From an uncultured Hungatella sp. (lineage in GTDB: Bacteria; Bacillota; Clostridia; Lachnospirales; Lachnospiraceae): a stretch of 58,190 bases of DNA. A model generated the notes under the pieces. The model was not told the DNA's origin. It saw nothing but the letters and a program-made list of their open reading frames with translations, and made no database searches. Position 1 is the first letter of the stretch, and every line of letters starts with the position of its first letter. The translations under genes were made by a program, and so were the position numbers. The stretch spans positions 1 to 58,190 of the forward strand of contig CAJTUV010000023.1 in NCBI GenBank assembly GCA_910579515.1, given 5' to 3'. Below, piece by piece: positions 50,074-58,190 of the stretch.

Positions 50074-52017
50074 ATGATTTTATCCTGTAATCACATCAGC
50101 AAAGCTTTTGGAACTGATGTTATTTTAAACGATATTTCCTTTCATATAGAAGATTTTGAAAAGGCTGCCATTGTAGGCATCAACGGCGCCGGAAAAACTA
50201 CTCTCCTTCGGATTATTGTGGGAGAACTGTCCCCAGACCAGGGGGATGCAGTTTTGTCCAAAGGAAAGACCCTGGGCTATCTGGCCCAGCATCAGGATCT
50301 GACCAGCCATAAAACGATTTATGATGAGCTTTTGGAAGTGAAACGCCCAATTCTTGAAATGGAAAAGCGAATACGCAGCCTGGAAAACGAAATGAAACAT
50401 GCCAAAGGCGCAGAGTTGGAAGGGATGTTAGAAACTTATACCCGTCTGAATCACCAGTTTGAACTAGAGGGAGGCTATAGCTGTGAAAGCGAAATCACCG
50501 GGGTATTAAAGGGCCTTGGCTTTTTAGAAGAGGAATTTTCCAAAGAAATCTCTACCCTGTCAGGAGGCCAGAAAACCCGGGTATCTCTGGGTAAATTGCT
50601 GCTGTCCAAACCGGATTTAATTCTTTTAGACGAGCCCACCAACCACCTGGATATGGAATCCATTGCCTGGCTGGAAACCTACCTAATGAATTATAAAGGC
50701 GCTGTCATCATTGTGGCTCATGACCGTTACTTTTTAGACAGGGTAGCAACGAAAATCGTGGAGCTGGACAATGGGACTGGTTCCATCTTTCATGGAAACT
50801 ACTCTGCCTATAGCGAAAAACGGGCTATGCTTCGGGAGGCCCAAATGAAAGCATACTTAAACCAGCAGCAGGAAATCCGCCATCAGCAGGAAGTGATCGC
50901 CAAGTTAAAATCCTTTAATCGGGAGAAATCCATTAAGCGTGCGGAAAGCCGGGAAAAGATGCTGGCCAAAATTGATGTATTAGAAAAGCCCACAGAAGTA
51001 AACGACGAGATGAAGCTTCAATTAGAGCCTGGCATCATCAGCGGAAACGACGTCCTCACAGTCCGAAATTTAAGCAAGTCCTTTGGAAACAATCATCTGT
51101 TTTCTCATGTGGATATTGACATTCAAAGAGGCGAGCGAGTAGCCATTATCGGCAACAACGGAACCGGAAAAACCACGCTGTTAAAGATTATCAACCAGAT
51201 GCTCTCTGCAGATTCCGGTGAAATTACGTTGGGAGTCAAAGTCCACATCGGATACTATGACCAGGAGCATCAGGTGCTCCATATGGAAAAAACCTTATTT
51301 GACGAACTGCAGGATACGTACCCCACCCTCAACAATACCAGAATCCGCAATGTTTTAGCTGCTTTTCTCTTTACAGGAGATGATGTATTCAAGCGCGTGG
51401 CAGACTTAAGCGGCGGTGAAAGAGGGCGTGTATCCCTTGCCAAACTGATGCTTGGAAACTCCAACTTTTTGATTCTGGACGAGCCCACCAACCACCTGGA
51501 TATTACCTCCAAGGAGATTTTGGAAGACGCCCTTAATCAGTATACAGGAACCGTACTCTACGTCTCTCATGACCGCTATTTCATCAACAGAACTGCCACC
51601 CGTATTCTGGAGCTGACAAAAGAGACCTTTATCAATTATATTGGAAATTATGATTATTATCTGGAAAAACGAGAGCAGATGAACGGCCTCTATGGCAATG
51701 AGAATACCCATTCTTCTGTTTTGTCATCAGAGTCTGGAAAGGAACTGACTGCCTCTGAAGGAAAGCAGGACTGGAAGGCCCAAAAGGAAGAACAGGCCAA
51801 AATCAGAAAAAGGCAGAATGAGTTAAAACGGACTGAAGAAGAAATTTCTTCACTGGAAGAACGAGACGGGCAGATTGACCAGCTTCTCATGGAGCCTCAA
51901 ATTGCCTCTGATGTGGGAAAGTTAATGGAACTTCATACAGAAAAAGAGACCATCTCAGAACGCCTGACTACGTTATATGAATTATGGGAAACACTGGCGG
52001 AGGATTCTATCTCATGA
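50074..52017 (+). CDS. ABC-F ATPase (translation factor type)
   Basis: A 647-aa soluble protein with two ABC domains and no membrane segment. The first has GINGAGKTTLLR, LSGGQKTRV and LILLDEPTNHLD; the second has GNNGTGKTTLLK, LSGGERGRV and FLILDEPTNHLD. A linker between them and a coiled C-terminus (about 560-647) match the Uup/EttA/YdiF types. ABC-F proteins bind the ribosome E site to resolve stalls or protect against antibiotics. ATG 50074 follows AGGAGG closely. The next small gene overlaps its stop codon. Confidence 0.92.
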   Translation: MILSCNHISKAFGTDVILNDISFHIEDFEKAAIVGINGAGKTTLLRIIVGELSPDQGDAVLSKGKTLGYLAQHQDLTSHKTIYDELLEVKRPILEMEKRIRSLENEMKHAKGAELEGMLETYTRLNHQFELEGGYSCESEITGVLKGLGFLEEEFSKEISTLSGGQKTRVSLGKLLLSKPDLILLDEPTNHLDMESIAWLETYLMNYKGAVIIVAHDRYFLDRVATKIVELDNGTGSIFHGNYSAYSEKRAMLREAQMKAYLNQQQEIRHQQEVIAKLKSFNREKSIKRAESREKMLAKIDVLEKPTEVNDEMKLQLEPGIISGNDVLTVRNLSKSFGNNHLFSHVDIDIQRGERVAIIGNNGTGKTTLLKIINQMLSADSGEITLGVKVHIGYYDQEHQVLHMEKTLFDELQDTYPTLNNTRIRNVLAAFLFTGDDVFKRVADLSGGERGRVSLAKLMLGNSNFLILDEPTNHLDITSKEILEDALNQYTGTVLYVSHDRYFINRTATRILELTKETFINYIGNYDYYLEKREQMNGLYGNENTHSSVLSSESGKELTASEGKQDWKAQKEEQAKIRKRQNELKRTEEEISSLEERDGQIDQLLMEPQIASDVGKLMELHTEKETISERLTTLYELWETLAEDSIS

Positions 52018-52208
52018 CAAAAAAACGAATTGCAGCGATTATTGCCTTATGTCTCATCGGGCTTTTGTATCTGGCAGCCCTGATTCTGGCCTTTGTTGAC
52101 ACCGCACTGGCCAGAAGCTGCCTGATGGCCGCCCTGTTTTGTACCATTGTGCTTCCTGCGATGGCATATGCTTATTTGATGATTTTGAAAATTGGGAAGA
52201 AGAAGTGA
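52014..52208 (+). CDS. Small two-helix membrane protein
   Basis: A 64-aa protein, MTKKRIAAIIALCLIGLLYL with two hydrophobic helices and a basic end (KIGKKK). Its ATG overlaps the ABC-F stop (ATGA), so it is translated by coupling. No family recognised. The gene's conservation next to ABC-F genes would be worth testing. Confidence 0.65.
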   Translation: MTKKRIAAIIALCLIGLLYLAALILAFVDTALARSCLMAALFCTIVLPAMAYAYLMILKIGKKK

Positions 52209-52275
52209 AAATGTGCTCTTTCTTTATTTGGACAAAGGCGCCTTTACAGAGCCTCCTCTTTCTTAAATAGAACAA

Positions 52276-52314
52276 AAACAGGAAGCCAGACGCTCTCGCC
52301 CCTGCTTCCTGTTT
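52276..52314. terminator. Bidirectional terminator between ABC-F operon and purA
   Basis: An 11-bp perfect stem AAACAGGAAGC/GCTTCCTGTTT, with T-runs on both strands. Confidence 0.8.
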
Positions 52315-52331
52315 CTTCCATCAGACAATTC

Positions 52332-53609
52332 CTAACCACGATAAATAATATCCTCTCTCCCAGGCCCATTAGAGACCATGGTAATCGGAACTCCGATCTC
52401 CTTCTCAATAAACTCTACATAATCCCGACATTCCTTAGGCAGTTCCTCATACTTCTTTATGCCCCTGATCTGACATTTCCACCCAGGAAATTTCGTAAAC
52501 ACCGGTTTCGCCTTTTCCAGCTTCACTGTAGTCGGGAAATCCTTTGTAATCTCTCCGTCAATCTCGTAACCCACACAGACAGGAAGCTCGTCCAGATATC
52601 CCAGAACATCCAGCACCGTCAAAGCGGCCTCTGTCGTCCCCTGAATCCGGCATCCATAGCGACTTGCCACTGCATCAAACCAGCCTACACGCCTTGGACG
52701 GCCTGTGGTAGCTCCAAACTCTCCGCCGTCTCCTCCACGCCGTCTCAGCTCGTCTGCCTCGTCTCCAAAAATCTCGCTGACGAAAGCTCCGGCTCCCACG
52801 GCACTGGAATAAGCCTTTACCACAGTGGTAATGTTCTTAATCTCATAAGGTGGAATCCCTGCGCCCACAGCTCCATAAGCCGCCAAGGTGGAGGAAGAGG
52901 TCACCATAGGATAGATTCCATGATCTGGGTCTTTCAAAGACCCCAGCTGCCCCTCCAGCAAAACATTTTTTCCTTCTTTTAACGCTTCATGCAGGTATGC
53001 TGACACATCACAGACATAAGGAGCCACCATATCCCTATATTGAAGCAACGTCCCATAAAGTTCCTCTGGATTCAGGAGTGGTTTATGATAGAGATTCTCC
53101 AGCATCACATTCTTTAATTCACATACCCTCTCCACCTTCTCTTTCAGAGAGTCATTATCAAACAACTCGCTTACCTGAAATCCGATTTTTGCATATTTAT
53201 CAGAATAAAAGGGAGCAATTCCAGATTTTGTGGAGCCAAACGATTTTCCGCCTAAACGCTCCTCCTCATAGGTGTCAAACAAAACATGATAAGGCATCAG
53301 AATCTGTGCCCGATCTGAAACCAAAATTTTAGGCTGTGGCACTCCCTTGCCTGTCAGAGACTCAATCTCCTTAAGCAGATACGGAATATTCAGCGCCACG
53401 CCGTTTCCAATAATACTGGTAGTATGGCTGTAAAATACTCCTGACGGAAGCAGATGAAGGGCAAATTTTCCATAATCATTCACAATCGTATGGCCCGCAT
53501 TGCTGCCACCCTGAAAACGGATGATAATATCCGACTCCTTTGCCAGCATATCGGTAATCTTCCCTTTTCCCTCGTCGCCCCAGTTAGCGCCTACAATCGC
53601 TCTTACCAT
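52332..53609 (-). CDS. purA: Adenylosuccinate synthetase
   Basis: A 425-aa enzyme with the GTP-binding GANWGDEGKGKITD at the N-terminus, catalytic His in GGSNAGHTIV, and FGATTGRPRRVGWFDAVASRY near residue 300. It makes adenylosuccinate from IMP and aspartate with GTP. It has its own promoter and a 115-base leader containing a TCTCTTG/CAAGAGA hairpin of unknown role. AAAGGAGG precedes the ATG. Confidence 0.95.
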   Translation of the reverse strand: MVRAIVGANWGDEGKGKITDMLAKESDIIIRFQGGSNAGHTIVNDYGKFALHLLPSGVFYSHTTSIIGNGVALNIPYLLKEIESLTGKGVPQPKILVSDRAQILMPYHVLFDTYEEERLGGKSFGSTKSGIAPFYSDKYAKIGFQVSELFDNDSLKEKVERVCELKNVMLENLYHKPLLNPEELYGTLLQYRDMVAPYVCDVSAYLHEALKEGKNVLLEGQLGSLKDPDHGIYPMVTSSSTLAAYGAVGAGIPPYEIKNITTVVKAYSSAVGAGAFVSEIFGDEADELRRRGGDGGEFGATTGRPRRVGWFDAVASRYGCRIQGTTEAALTVLDVLGYLDELPVCVGYEIDGEITKDFPTTVKLEKAKPVFTKFPGWKCQIRGIKKYEELPKECRDYVEFIEKEIGVPITMVSNGPGREDIIYRG

Positions 53610-53732
53610 TTGTCAGAATCCTCCTTTGGTTATAATGTACTCTCGAATCTCTCTTGCATCTGCTTTTACAGCTGAGTGCCAAGAGACTTTGAAACTACAT
53701 AACGTTCTTATTGTGTTTCTTACTACAGGTCT

Positions 53733-53761
53733 ATCATAATCAGTTATGTATGTGAAGTCAA
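53733..53761 (-). promoter_or_regulatory. Sigma-A promoter of purA
   Basis: On the minus strand TTGACT (53756-53761) and TATGAT (53733-53738) are 17 bp apart, giving a leader of about 115 bases. No PurR box or purine riboswitch was recognised. Confidence 0.65.
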
Positions 53762-53790
53762 CACATTTTATCAGAAAATCCATTTACCCG

Positions 53791-53819
53791 TTGACAAATT
53801 TGGGGAAAATGGTTACAAT
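53791..53819 (+). promoter_or_regulatory. Sigma-A promoter of the riboswitch/CaCA gene
   Basis: TTGACA (53791-53796), 17-bp spacer, TACAAT (53814-53819); transcription should begin a few bases before the riboswitch. Confidence 0.75.
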
Positions 53820-53829
53820 CTGTAGAAAA

Positions 53830-53970
53830 GGTTTTGTGAGGGAGTAGTAAACGCGCTTTTTTGTTTTATATCAGTGCGCAGTAAGTCAACAATCTCGGCC
53901 CTTTAGAGTGTTTCTGAATTTTCAAACACGCTCCAGGTCTGGCTTACTTTAAATTACGAGACTCATGAGT
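53830..53970 (+). ncRNA. yybP-ykoY-type manganese riboswitch
   Basis: The leader matches the conserved elements of the family: GTGAGGGAGTAG (53836-53847) forms the left of P1 and the GGGAGUAG loop; a hairpin built by GCGC/GCGC follows; then the stem AGTAAG/CTTACT (about 53880-53948) encloses GTCAACA and a GAGTGTTTCTG...CAAACACGCTC arm; ACGAGACTCAT (53956-53966) supplies the GCGAGACC-like loop and pairs CTCAT with GTGAG to close P1. This RNA class binds Mn2+ and controls metal-export genes. A terminator hairpin and the CaCA gene follow. Confidence 0.72.
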
Positions 53971-53998
53971 AGCTGTTTAAGTTATCCATGAAGTCTTT

Positions 53999-54035
53999 TA
54001 GCCCGGATACCGCTTAAACGGCGATATCCGGGCTA
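53999..54035 (+). terminator. Expression-platform terminator hairpin
   Basis: A perfect 11-bp stem TAGCCCGGATA/TATCCGGGCTA between the riboswitch and the gene, with a U-containing tail (ATATTTAT). It is the probable switchable terminator. Confidence 0.7.
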
Positions 54036-54065
54036 TATTTATAAAACTCATAAGGAGATACGATT

Positions 54066-55034
54066 ATGCTGATTCCAACCTTACTATTTCTGTTAGGACT
54101 TCTCTTCCTCATCAAAGGAGGCGACTGGTTTGTAGACGGTGCAACCGGTATCGCCCACCGCTTTCATCTTCCGGAAATTTTAATCGGAGCCACAGTAGTG
54201 TCTATTGGTACCACTCTTCCAGAAGTCATGGTATCCGCTTCCTCCGCATTAAGCGGCCATGGAGAAATCGCCTATGGCAATGCCATTGGTTCCATTATCT
54301 GTAATACGGCTCTTATTGCCGCCATCACCATTGCCGTAAAGCCGGGCCCTGTAGACCGAAATACATTAAAATCCCCTGTGTGCTTTTTCTTCCTTGCAGC
54401 CGCTTTTTATTCTGCGACTGCCTATTCAGCCGGATATTTTAGCAGAACCACAGGGATTCTTCTCCTGGCTATGTTTGTCATCTATATGTGCGTTACAATT
54501 TTCCAAATGAAAAGCGCTCCTGAAGAAGAATACGTGCAGGAGCTTTCGATTCAGGGTCATTCCTCTATTTACAAAGATATTCTCCTACTCATTGCCGGAG
54601 CGATTCTCATTGCTTTTGGGGCCAATCTGTTAGTGGAAAATGGAACGCTCATCGCCCAGGCTCTTGGCGTTCCAGAATCAGTCATCGCCCTTACCTTTGT
54701 GGCCTTAGGCACCTCCCTGCCAGAACTGGTGACTGCAATTACTTCCCTTTTGAAAGGCCATGGGGCTCTTTCTCTTGGCAATGTCATAGGCGCCAATTTA
54801 TTTAATCTCGTATTGGTTAGCGGAGTTTCCGTAGTTCTGGCTCCCTTCCAGATTCCTGAAAGCGCCGTCATTGCCGGGAAAAATGCCTCTCTCGTTCTGG
54901 ATATTCCGGTCATGCTGTTCGTCATGACATTTTTGACCCTGCCCACTTTGATTCGCGGGAAGCTTTCCAGAATCCAGGGAATTGTTCTGTTAATCATCTA
55001 TGCAAGCTTTTGTGTGATTCAGTTTATGATGTAA
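54066..55034 (+). CDS. CaCA-family cation/proton or sodium exchanger
   Basis: A 322-aa membrane protein with about ten helices in two inverted halves. Each half holds an alpha-repeat: GTTLPEVMVSASSALSGHGE (about residue 55) with GNAIGSIICN, and GTSLPELVTAITSLLKGHGA (about residue 218) with GNVIGANLFN. The acidic residues in TLPE/SLPE bind the cation. Homologues are usually named calcium/sodium antiporters. The manganese riboswitch upstream suggests that this member handles Mn2+. AAGGAGAT precedes the ATG. Confidence 0.9.
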   Translation: MLIPTLLFLLGLLFLIKGGDWFVDGATGIAHRFHLPEILIGATVVSIGTTLPEVMVSASSALSGHGEIAYGNAIGSIICNTALIAAITIAVKPGPVDRNTLKSPVCFFFLAAAFYSATAYSAGYFSRTTGILLLAMFVIYMCVTIFQMKSAPEEEYVQELSIQGHSSIYKDILLLIAGAILIAFGANLLVENGTLIAQALGVPESVIALTFVALGTSLPELVTAITSLLKGHGALSLGNVIGANLFNLVLVSGVSVVLAPFQIPESAVIAGKNASLVLDIPVMLFVMTFLTLPTLIRGKLSRIQGIVLLIIYASFCVIQFMM

Positions 55035-55036
55035 GA

Positions 55037-55080
55037 AAAAAGAAAGCTGGCAATCCATAAGGAACGTCAGCTTTCTTTTT
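55037..55080. terminator. Bidirectional terminator between CaCA gene and purB
   Basis: A 13-bp perfect stem AAAAAGAAAGCTG (55037-55049) / CAGCTTTCTTTTT (55068-55080). Confidence 0.85.
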
Positions 55081-55087
55081 CCCATAT

Positions 55088-56518
55088 CTACACTGTAATC
55101 TCTGCTCTCATGCCCAAAAGATTCTTATTTTCTTCCAGAATGGGGGCCACCACTTCGTTTAAAAACTCCTCTACCTGTTCAGGCGCTCTTCCAACATATT
55201 TCATAGGCTCCATCGTCTTTTGAAGCTCCTCTATGGTAAGGCCGAACGCAGGGTCCTGGGCAATCAGTTCCAGCAAGTTATTGTCCAAACCATTTTCCTT
55301 CACATTCCGCCCAGCCTCCATAGACAGACGTCGAATTTTCTCGTGAAGCTCCTGACGGTCCCCGCCTGCTTTCACGGCATCCATCATAATGTTTTCCGTA
55401 GCCATGAAGGGCAGCTCCGCCATAAAATGCTTTTCAATCACTTTGGGATACACCACTAAACCGTCTACCACATTCAGATACAAATCCAAAATTCCATCCA
55501 CTGCCAGAAATCCTTCTGGAATACTTAACCTCTTATTGGCAGAATCATCCAAGGTTCTCTCAAACCACTGAGTAGAGGCAACCAGCATAGGATTCATCAC
55601 ATCTGCCATCACATAGTTGGACAGCGAGGCGATTCTCTCACTTCTCATCGGGTTTCTCTTGTATGCCATAGCAGACGATCCGATCTGGTTTTTCTCAAAA
55701 GGCTCTTCCACTTCCTTTAAATGCTGAAGCAAGCGGATGTCATTGGAAAACTTGTGGGCGCTCTGGGCAATACCTGCCAAACAATTCACCACTCTGGTAT
55801 CAATCTTTCTGGAATAGGTCTGACCAGACACTGGATAACAGTCGTCAAATCCCATCTTCTCTGCAATCATCCTGTCAGCCCTGCGGCATTTTTCATGATC
55901 TCCATCAAACAATTCCAGGAAACTGGCCTGAGTGCCTGTGGTTCCCTTGGAGCCAAGAAGCTTCATAGAAGAAAGAACATGATCCAGATCCTCTAAATCC
56001 AGACACAAATCCTGAAGCCACAGACAGGCTCTCTTGCCAACCGTAGTCGGCTGGGCAGGCTGAAAATGAGTAAAAGCCAAAGTCGGCTGATTTTTATACT
56101 CTTTGGCGAACTTCGCCAGCTCCGCCATAACGTTAATCAGCTTTTTTCGCACCAGCCTCAAAGCTTCTGTCATGATAATGATGTCCGTGTTATCTCCCAC
56201 ATAGCAGGAAGTAGCGCCTAAGTGAATGATTCCTCTGGCCTTTTGGCACTGCTGCCCATACGCATACACATGAGACATGACGTCATGGCGCACCAGCCGC
56301 TCCCGCTCTTTTGCCACGTCGTAATTGATGTCCTCCTGATGCTCTTTCAGCTCGTCAATCTGCTCCTGGGTAATGTTTAATCCCAGTTCCTTTTCTGTCT
56401 CGGCCAGTGCAATCCACAATTTTCTCCAGGTTCTGAATTTTTTGTCCGGTGAAAAAATGTACTGCATTTCTTTGCTTGCATACCGTTCAGAGAGAGGGCT
56501 CTGATATCTGTCGTTCAT
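55088..56518 (-). CDS. purB: Adenylosuccinate lyase
   Basis: A 476-aa lyase of the fumarase/aspartase superfamily. The signature GSSAMAYKRNPMRSE carries the catalytic serine loop, and HLGATSCYVGDNTD and TLAFTHFQPAQPTTVG are the other conserved regions. It acts in two steps of purine synthesis, cleaving SAICAR and adenylosuccinate. It follows purC by 17 bp on the same strand. Confidence 0.95.
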   Translation of the reverse strand: MNDRYQSPLSERYASKEMQYIFSPDKKFRTWRKLWIALAETEKELGLNITQEQIDELKEHQEDINYDVAKERERLVRHDVMSHVYAYGQQCQKARGIIHLGATSCYVGDNTDIIIMTEALRLVRKKLINVMAELAKFAKEYKNQPTLAFTHFQPAQPTTVGKRACLWLQDLCLDLEDLDHVLSSMKLLGSKGTTGTQASFLELFDGDHEKCRRADRMIAEKMGFDDCYPVSGQTYSRKIDTRVVNCLAGIAQSAHKFSNDIRLLQHLKEVEEPFEKNQIGSSAMAYKRNPMRSERIASLSNYVMADVMNPMLVASTQWFERTLDDSANKRLSIPEGFLAVDGILDLYLNVVDGLVVYPKVIEKHFMAELPFMATENIMMDAVKAGGDRQELHEKIRRLSMEAGRNVKENGLDNNLLELIAQDPAFGLTIEELQKTMEPMKYVGRAPEQVEEFLNEVVAPILEENKNLLGMRAEITV

Positions 56519-56535
56519 GGGTTTACTCCTTTTTC

Positions 56536-57243
56536 CTACTTGATTCCCAGACGTTTGAAAACTTCCTGATAAGCATCCTCCACATTGCCTAAATCCCTGC
56601 GGAATCTGTCCTTATCCAGCTTTTCATGAGTCTCCTTATCCCACAGTCTGCAAGTATCCGGTGATACCTCGTCTGCCAGAATAATCTGTCCATGGTAACG
56701 TCCAAACTCAATCTTAAAATCAATCAGCTCAATTCCCAAACCTGCAAAATACTTCTGCATCACTGCATTTACTTTAAACGCATATTCAGAAATTGTGGTA
56801 ATCTCCTCCTTTGTAGCTAGTCCTAAAGCAAGAGCATAGTAGTCATTGATAAACGGATCATGCAGATCATCGTTTTTATAGCTGAATTCCAAGGTAGGAG
56901 AAAGAAGTTTAATGCCCTCCTCCATTCCCAGCTTCTTTGCAAAACTTCCTGCAGAGAAGTTTCGGATAATGACCTCCAATGGAACAATCTCCACCTTTTT
57001 CACTGCTGTCTCTCTGTCATTTAACTCTTCGATCAAATGAGTCGGTACGCCTTCTGCCTCAAACAGCTTAAAGATATGGTTGGTCATCCGGTTATTGATA
57101 GCGCCCTTTCCAACAATCGTACCCTTTTTCTGGCCGTCAAACGCTGTGGCATCGTCTTTGTAGGATACGATTAAAACGTCAGGATCTTCTGTCGTGAAAA
57201 CTTTCTTTGCCTTTCCTTCATACAATAACTCTTTTTTCTCCAT
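56536..57243 (-). CDS. purC: SAICAR synthetase
   Basis: A 235-aa PurC: LLYEGKAKKVFTTEDPDVLIVSYKDDATAFDG at the N-terminus (in parts), PLEVIIRNFSAGSFAK and LIDFKIEFGRYHGQIILADEVSPDTCRLWD. It adds aspartate to CAIR. purC-purB supply the steps that precede and follow the shared substrate SAICAR. Confidence 0.95.
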   Translation of the reverse strand: MEKKELLYEGKAKKVFTTEDPDVLIVSYKDDATAFDGQKKGTIVGKGAINNRMTNHIFKLFEAEGVPTHLIEELNDRETAVKKVEIVPLEVIIRNFSAGSFAKKLGMEEGIKLLSPTLEFSYKNDDLHDPFINDYYALALGLATKEEITTISEYAFKVNAVMQKYFAGLGIELIDFKIEFGRYHGQIILADEVSPDTCRLWDKETHEKLDKDRFRRDLGNVEDAYQEVFKRLGIK

Positions 57244-57308
57244 AGGTATCCACCTGTTCCTCTCGTCTTTTACTATGTTCTCTTAGAGTCTCTTTGTACC
57301 TGAGTACA

Positions 57309-58064
57309 TCACTCTGCTGCTTCGATCCCCGCTACAATCTCCTCTATCACAGCCGCGCTGTCTTCAACAAAGGTAAAAGTCATGGTAGCCATATGGTCTC
57401 CGATTTTGGTGCTGTAATACTCCTGAAGGGCCGCGCCTCCCATAAGGCTTGCTGTCAGTTTGGCAAATGTTTTGCCTCCAATCTCCACTTCTGTCATCTC
57501 GCCCATCTCATACTGCATATCTTTGATGGACTCCAAATTGCTGAACACAATTTCCAGATACTCCTTTGGCTCAATTCCTTTTCCGCCTGTGGTAAGTTTG
57601 ATATTTTCATAAGCCATCTGAACATTACTCTGTCCGTCAGGCAGGGATACCATAAAATCATACACCGTCAGCGCCTCCGCCATGGTCAGCTGCGACTCTG
57701 TATAATTGCCGTTGTTCACCAGAATATCCTGACCTGCTCCCAGCACAGACTTCATCTCATCCTCTGTAAAAATATAAGCCTCTTCTGGAAACGTAATCTT
57801 TAACCCCAGCCATGGATTTGTGAATACAAGTCCGTCCCATGTTCCTGTCTGGAACTGTGTTCCCTCCGTCTTAGGAGCCTCTGTGGTTTCTTCTTCTGTG
57901 ATTTCTTCTTCTGTTGTCTCTTCTGGTGCAGACTCAGCTTTTGTGGTTTCTTCTGCCCTCGGCGCTTCAGTTGCTACAGCGTCGTTTGATTTGCCAGAGC
58001 CGCAGGCTGTGATTCCTGCTGCCAGTGAAACCATCAGCATGATACCTAATAGCTTTTTTTTCAT
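57309..58064 (-). CDS. Lipoprotein with Glu/Thr-rich linker
   Basis: A 251-aa secreted lipoprotein. The signal MKKKLLGIMLMVSLAAGITAC ends in a lipobox with the cysteine at residue 21. A low-complexity linker rich in E and T (APEETTEEEITEEETTEAP) leads to a globular domain from about residue 70 beginning TWDGLVFTNPWLGLKITFPE. The function is unknown. The start ATG 58064 is chosen since GAAAGGA lies upstream; ATG 58076 is an alternative. Upstream (58065-58190) no complete gene is seen. Confidence 0.8.
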   Translation of the reverse strand: MKKKLLGIMLMVSLAAGITACGSGKSNDAVATEAPRAEETTKAESAPEETTEEEITEEETTEAPKTEGTQFQTGTWDGLVFTNPWLGLKITFPEEAYIFTEDEMKSVLGAGQDILVNNGNYTESQLTMAEALTVYDFMVSLPDGQSNVQMAYENIKLTTGGKGIEPKEYLEIVFSNLESIKDMQYEMGEMTEVEIGGKTFAKLTASLMGGAALQEYYSTKIGDHMATMTFTFVEDSAAVIEEIVAGIEAAE

Positions 58065-58190
58065 GTTTATATCCATTCCTTTCGCTTCGCTCAGGCACAA
58101 AACGTAATGAAAATGGTTTCCCTGAGCCTATTTTTTCTTTATAATTCTTCTTGTAGGGAACTCGGTATACTACAAATCACGGGGAGGTGA
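58065..58190. other. Upstream region of the lipoprotein gene, window edge
   Basis: No gene is complete here. GCTCAGG/CCTGAGC elements (about 58088-58130) can form a hairpin. The last bases (CGGGGAGGTGA) look like a ribosome binding site for a plus-strand gene beyond the window. Confidence 0.4.

Noticed and set aside
53610..53726. Purine riboswitch or PurR box in the purA leader
   Set aside because: The leader shows only a simple TCTCTTG/CAAGAGA hairpin, not the purine aptamer core.
1..58190. CRISPR arrays, prophage, replication origin
   Set aside because: No spaced palindromic repeats, phage structural genes or dnaA-box clusters were seen.

Overview
The window looks like chromosomal DNA of an anaerobic Firmicute, most likely a gut Lachnospiraceae (Clostridia). 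The grounds are a mid-40s GC content judged by eye, strong AGGAGG-type ribosome binding sites, consensus TTGACA-17-TATAAT promoters, Clostridia-type gene neighbourhoods (rex-acpS-nnr-alr-mazF, purA/purB/purC), a mucin/milk-glycan disaccharide phosphorylase locus and a tungsto/molybdo-oxidoreductase with ferredoxin partner. The species assignment is inference.

Layout. 1-460: transposase tail, terminator, tRNA-Ala. 577-3724: GntP permease plus IlvD/Edd dehydratase (sugar-acid use). 8222-3781 (minus): LytTR two-component system joined by an ATGA overlap to cysK-metF-MetH reactivation domain. 8400-9179: SDR oxidoreductase. 9251-17056: an oxidoreductase island made of a YdhY-like Tat-exported ferredoxin, a YdhV-like AOR-family enzyme, an unknown protein, MoeA, divergent TatA-TatC, an FMN-binding protein whose flavin domain holds two tandem repeats, and FdhD. 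17282-22763: heptad-repeat coiled coil, ferredoxin-type aldo/keto reductase, MATE exporter with divergent LysR regulator, DUF2164, AzlCD. 29642-22740 (minus): four-gene operon with a 139-aa unknown protein, a 1721-aa DUF4132 giant, a membrane-anchored peptidoglycan amidase and a Cdd1-like protein. 29770-39166: phosphatase, then a galacto-N-biose/lacto-N-biose locus (nucleotidyltransferase, NahK-type kinase, AraC regulator, GH112 phosphorylase, ABC importer). 39211-41400: graveyard of mobile-element and toxin remnants. 49882-41420 (minus): rex-acpS-nnr-alr-mazF-CNNM-GH43-YczE-lipoprotein. 50074-52208: ABC-F protein plus a small membrane protein. 52332-58064: purA, a yybP-ykoY (manganese) riboswitch driving a CaCA cation exchanger, purB, purC and a lipoprotein.

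How genes work together. The GH112 locus is the best-resolved pathway: the importer brings in a Gal-beta-1,3-HexNAc disaccharide, GH112 phosphorolyses it, the kinase makes HexNAc-1-phosphate and the nucleotidyltransferase probably activates a sugar-1-phosphate. Its two main promoters carry matching pairs of 10-bp direct repeats spaced 21 bp, the second copy sitting on the -35 region, which fits activation by the local AraC protein. The oxidoreductase island combines a cofactor-dependent enzyme, its exported ferredoxin, the Tat machinery, cofactor assembly (MoeA, FdhD) and a flavoprotein.

Most interesting leads: the paired AraC operators, the manganese-riboswitch-controlled CaCA exchanger, the DUF4132-amidase operon, the split FMN domain, and the two-component/cysK fusion operon. 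No CRISPR array, rRNA or complete insertion sequence was seen.
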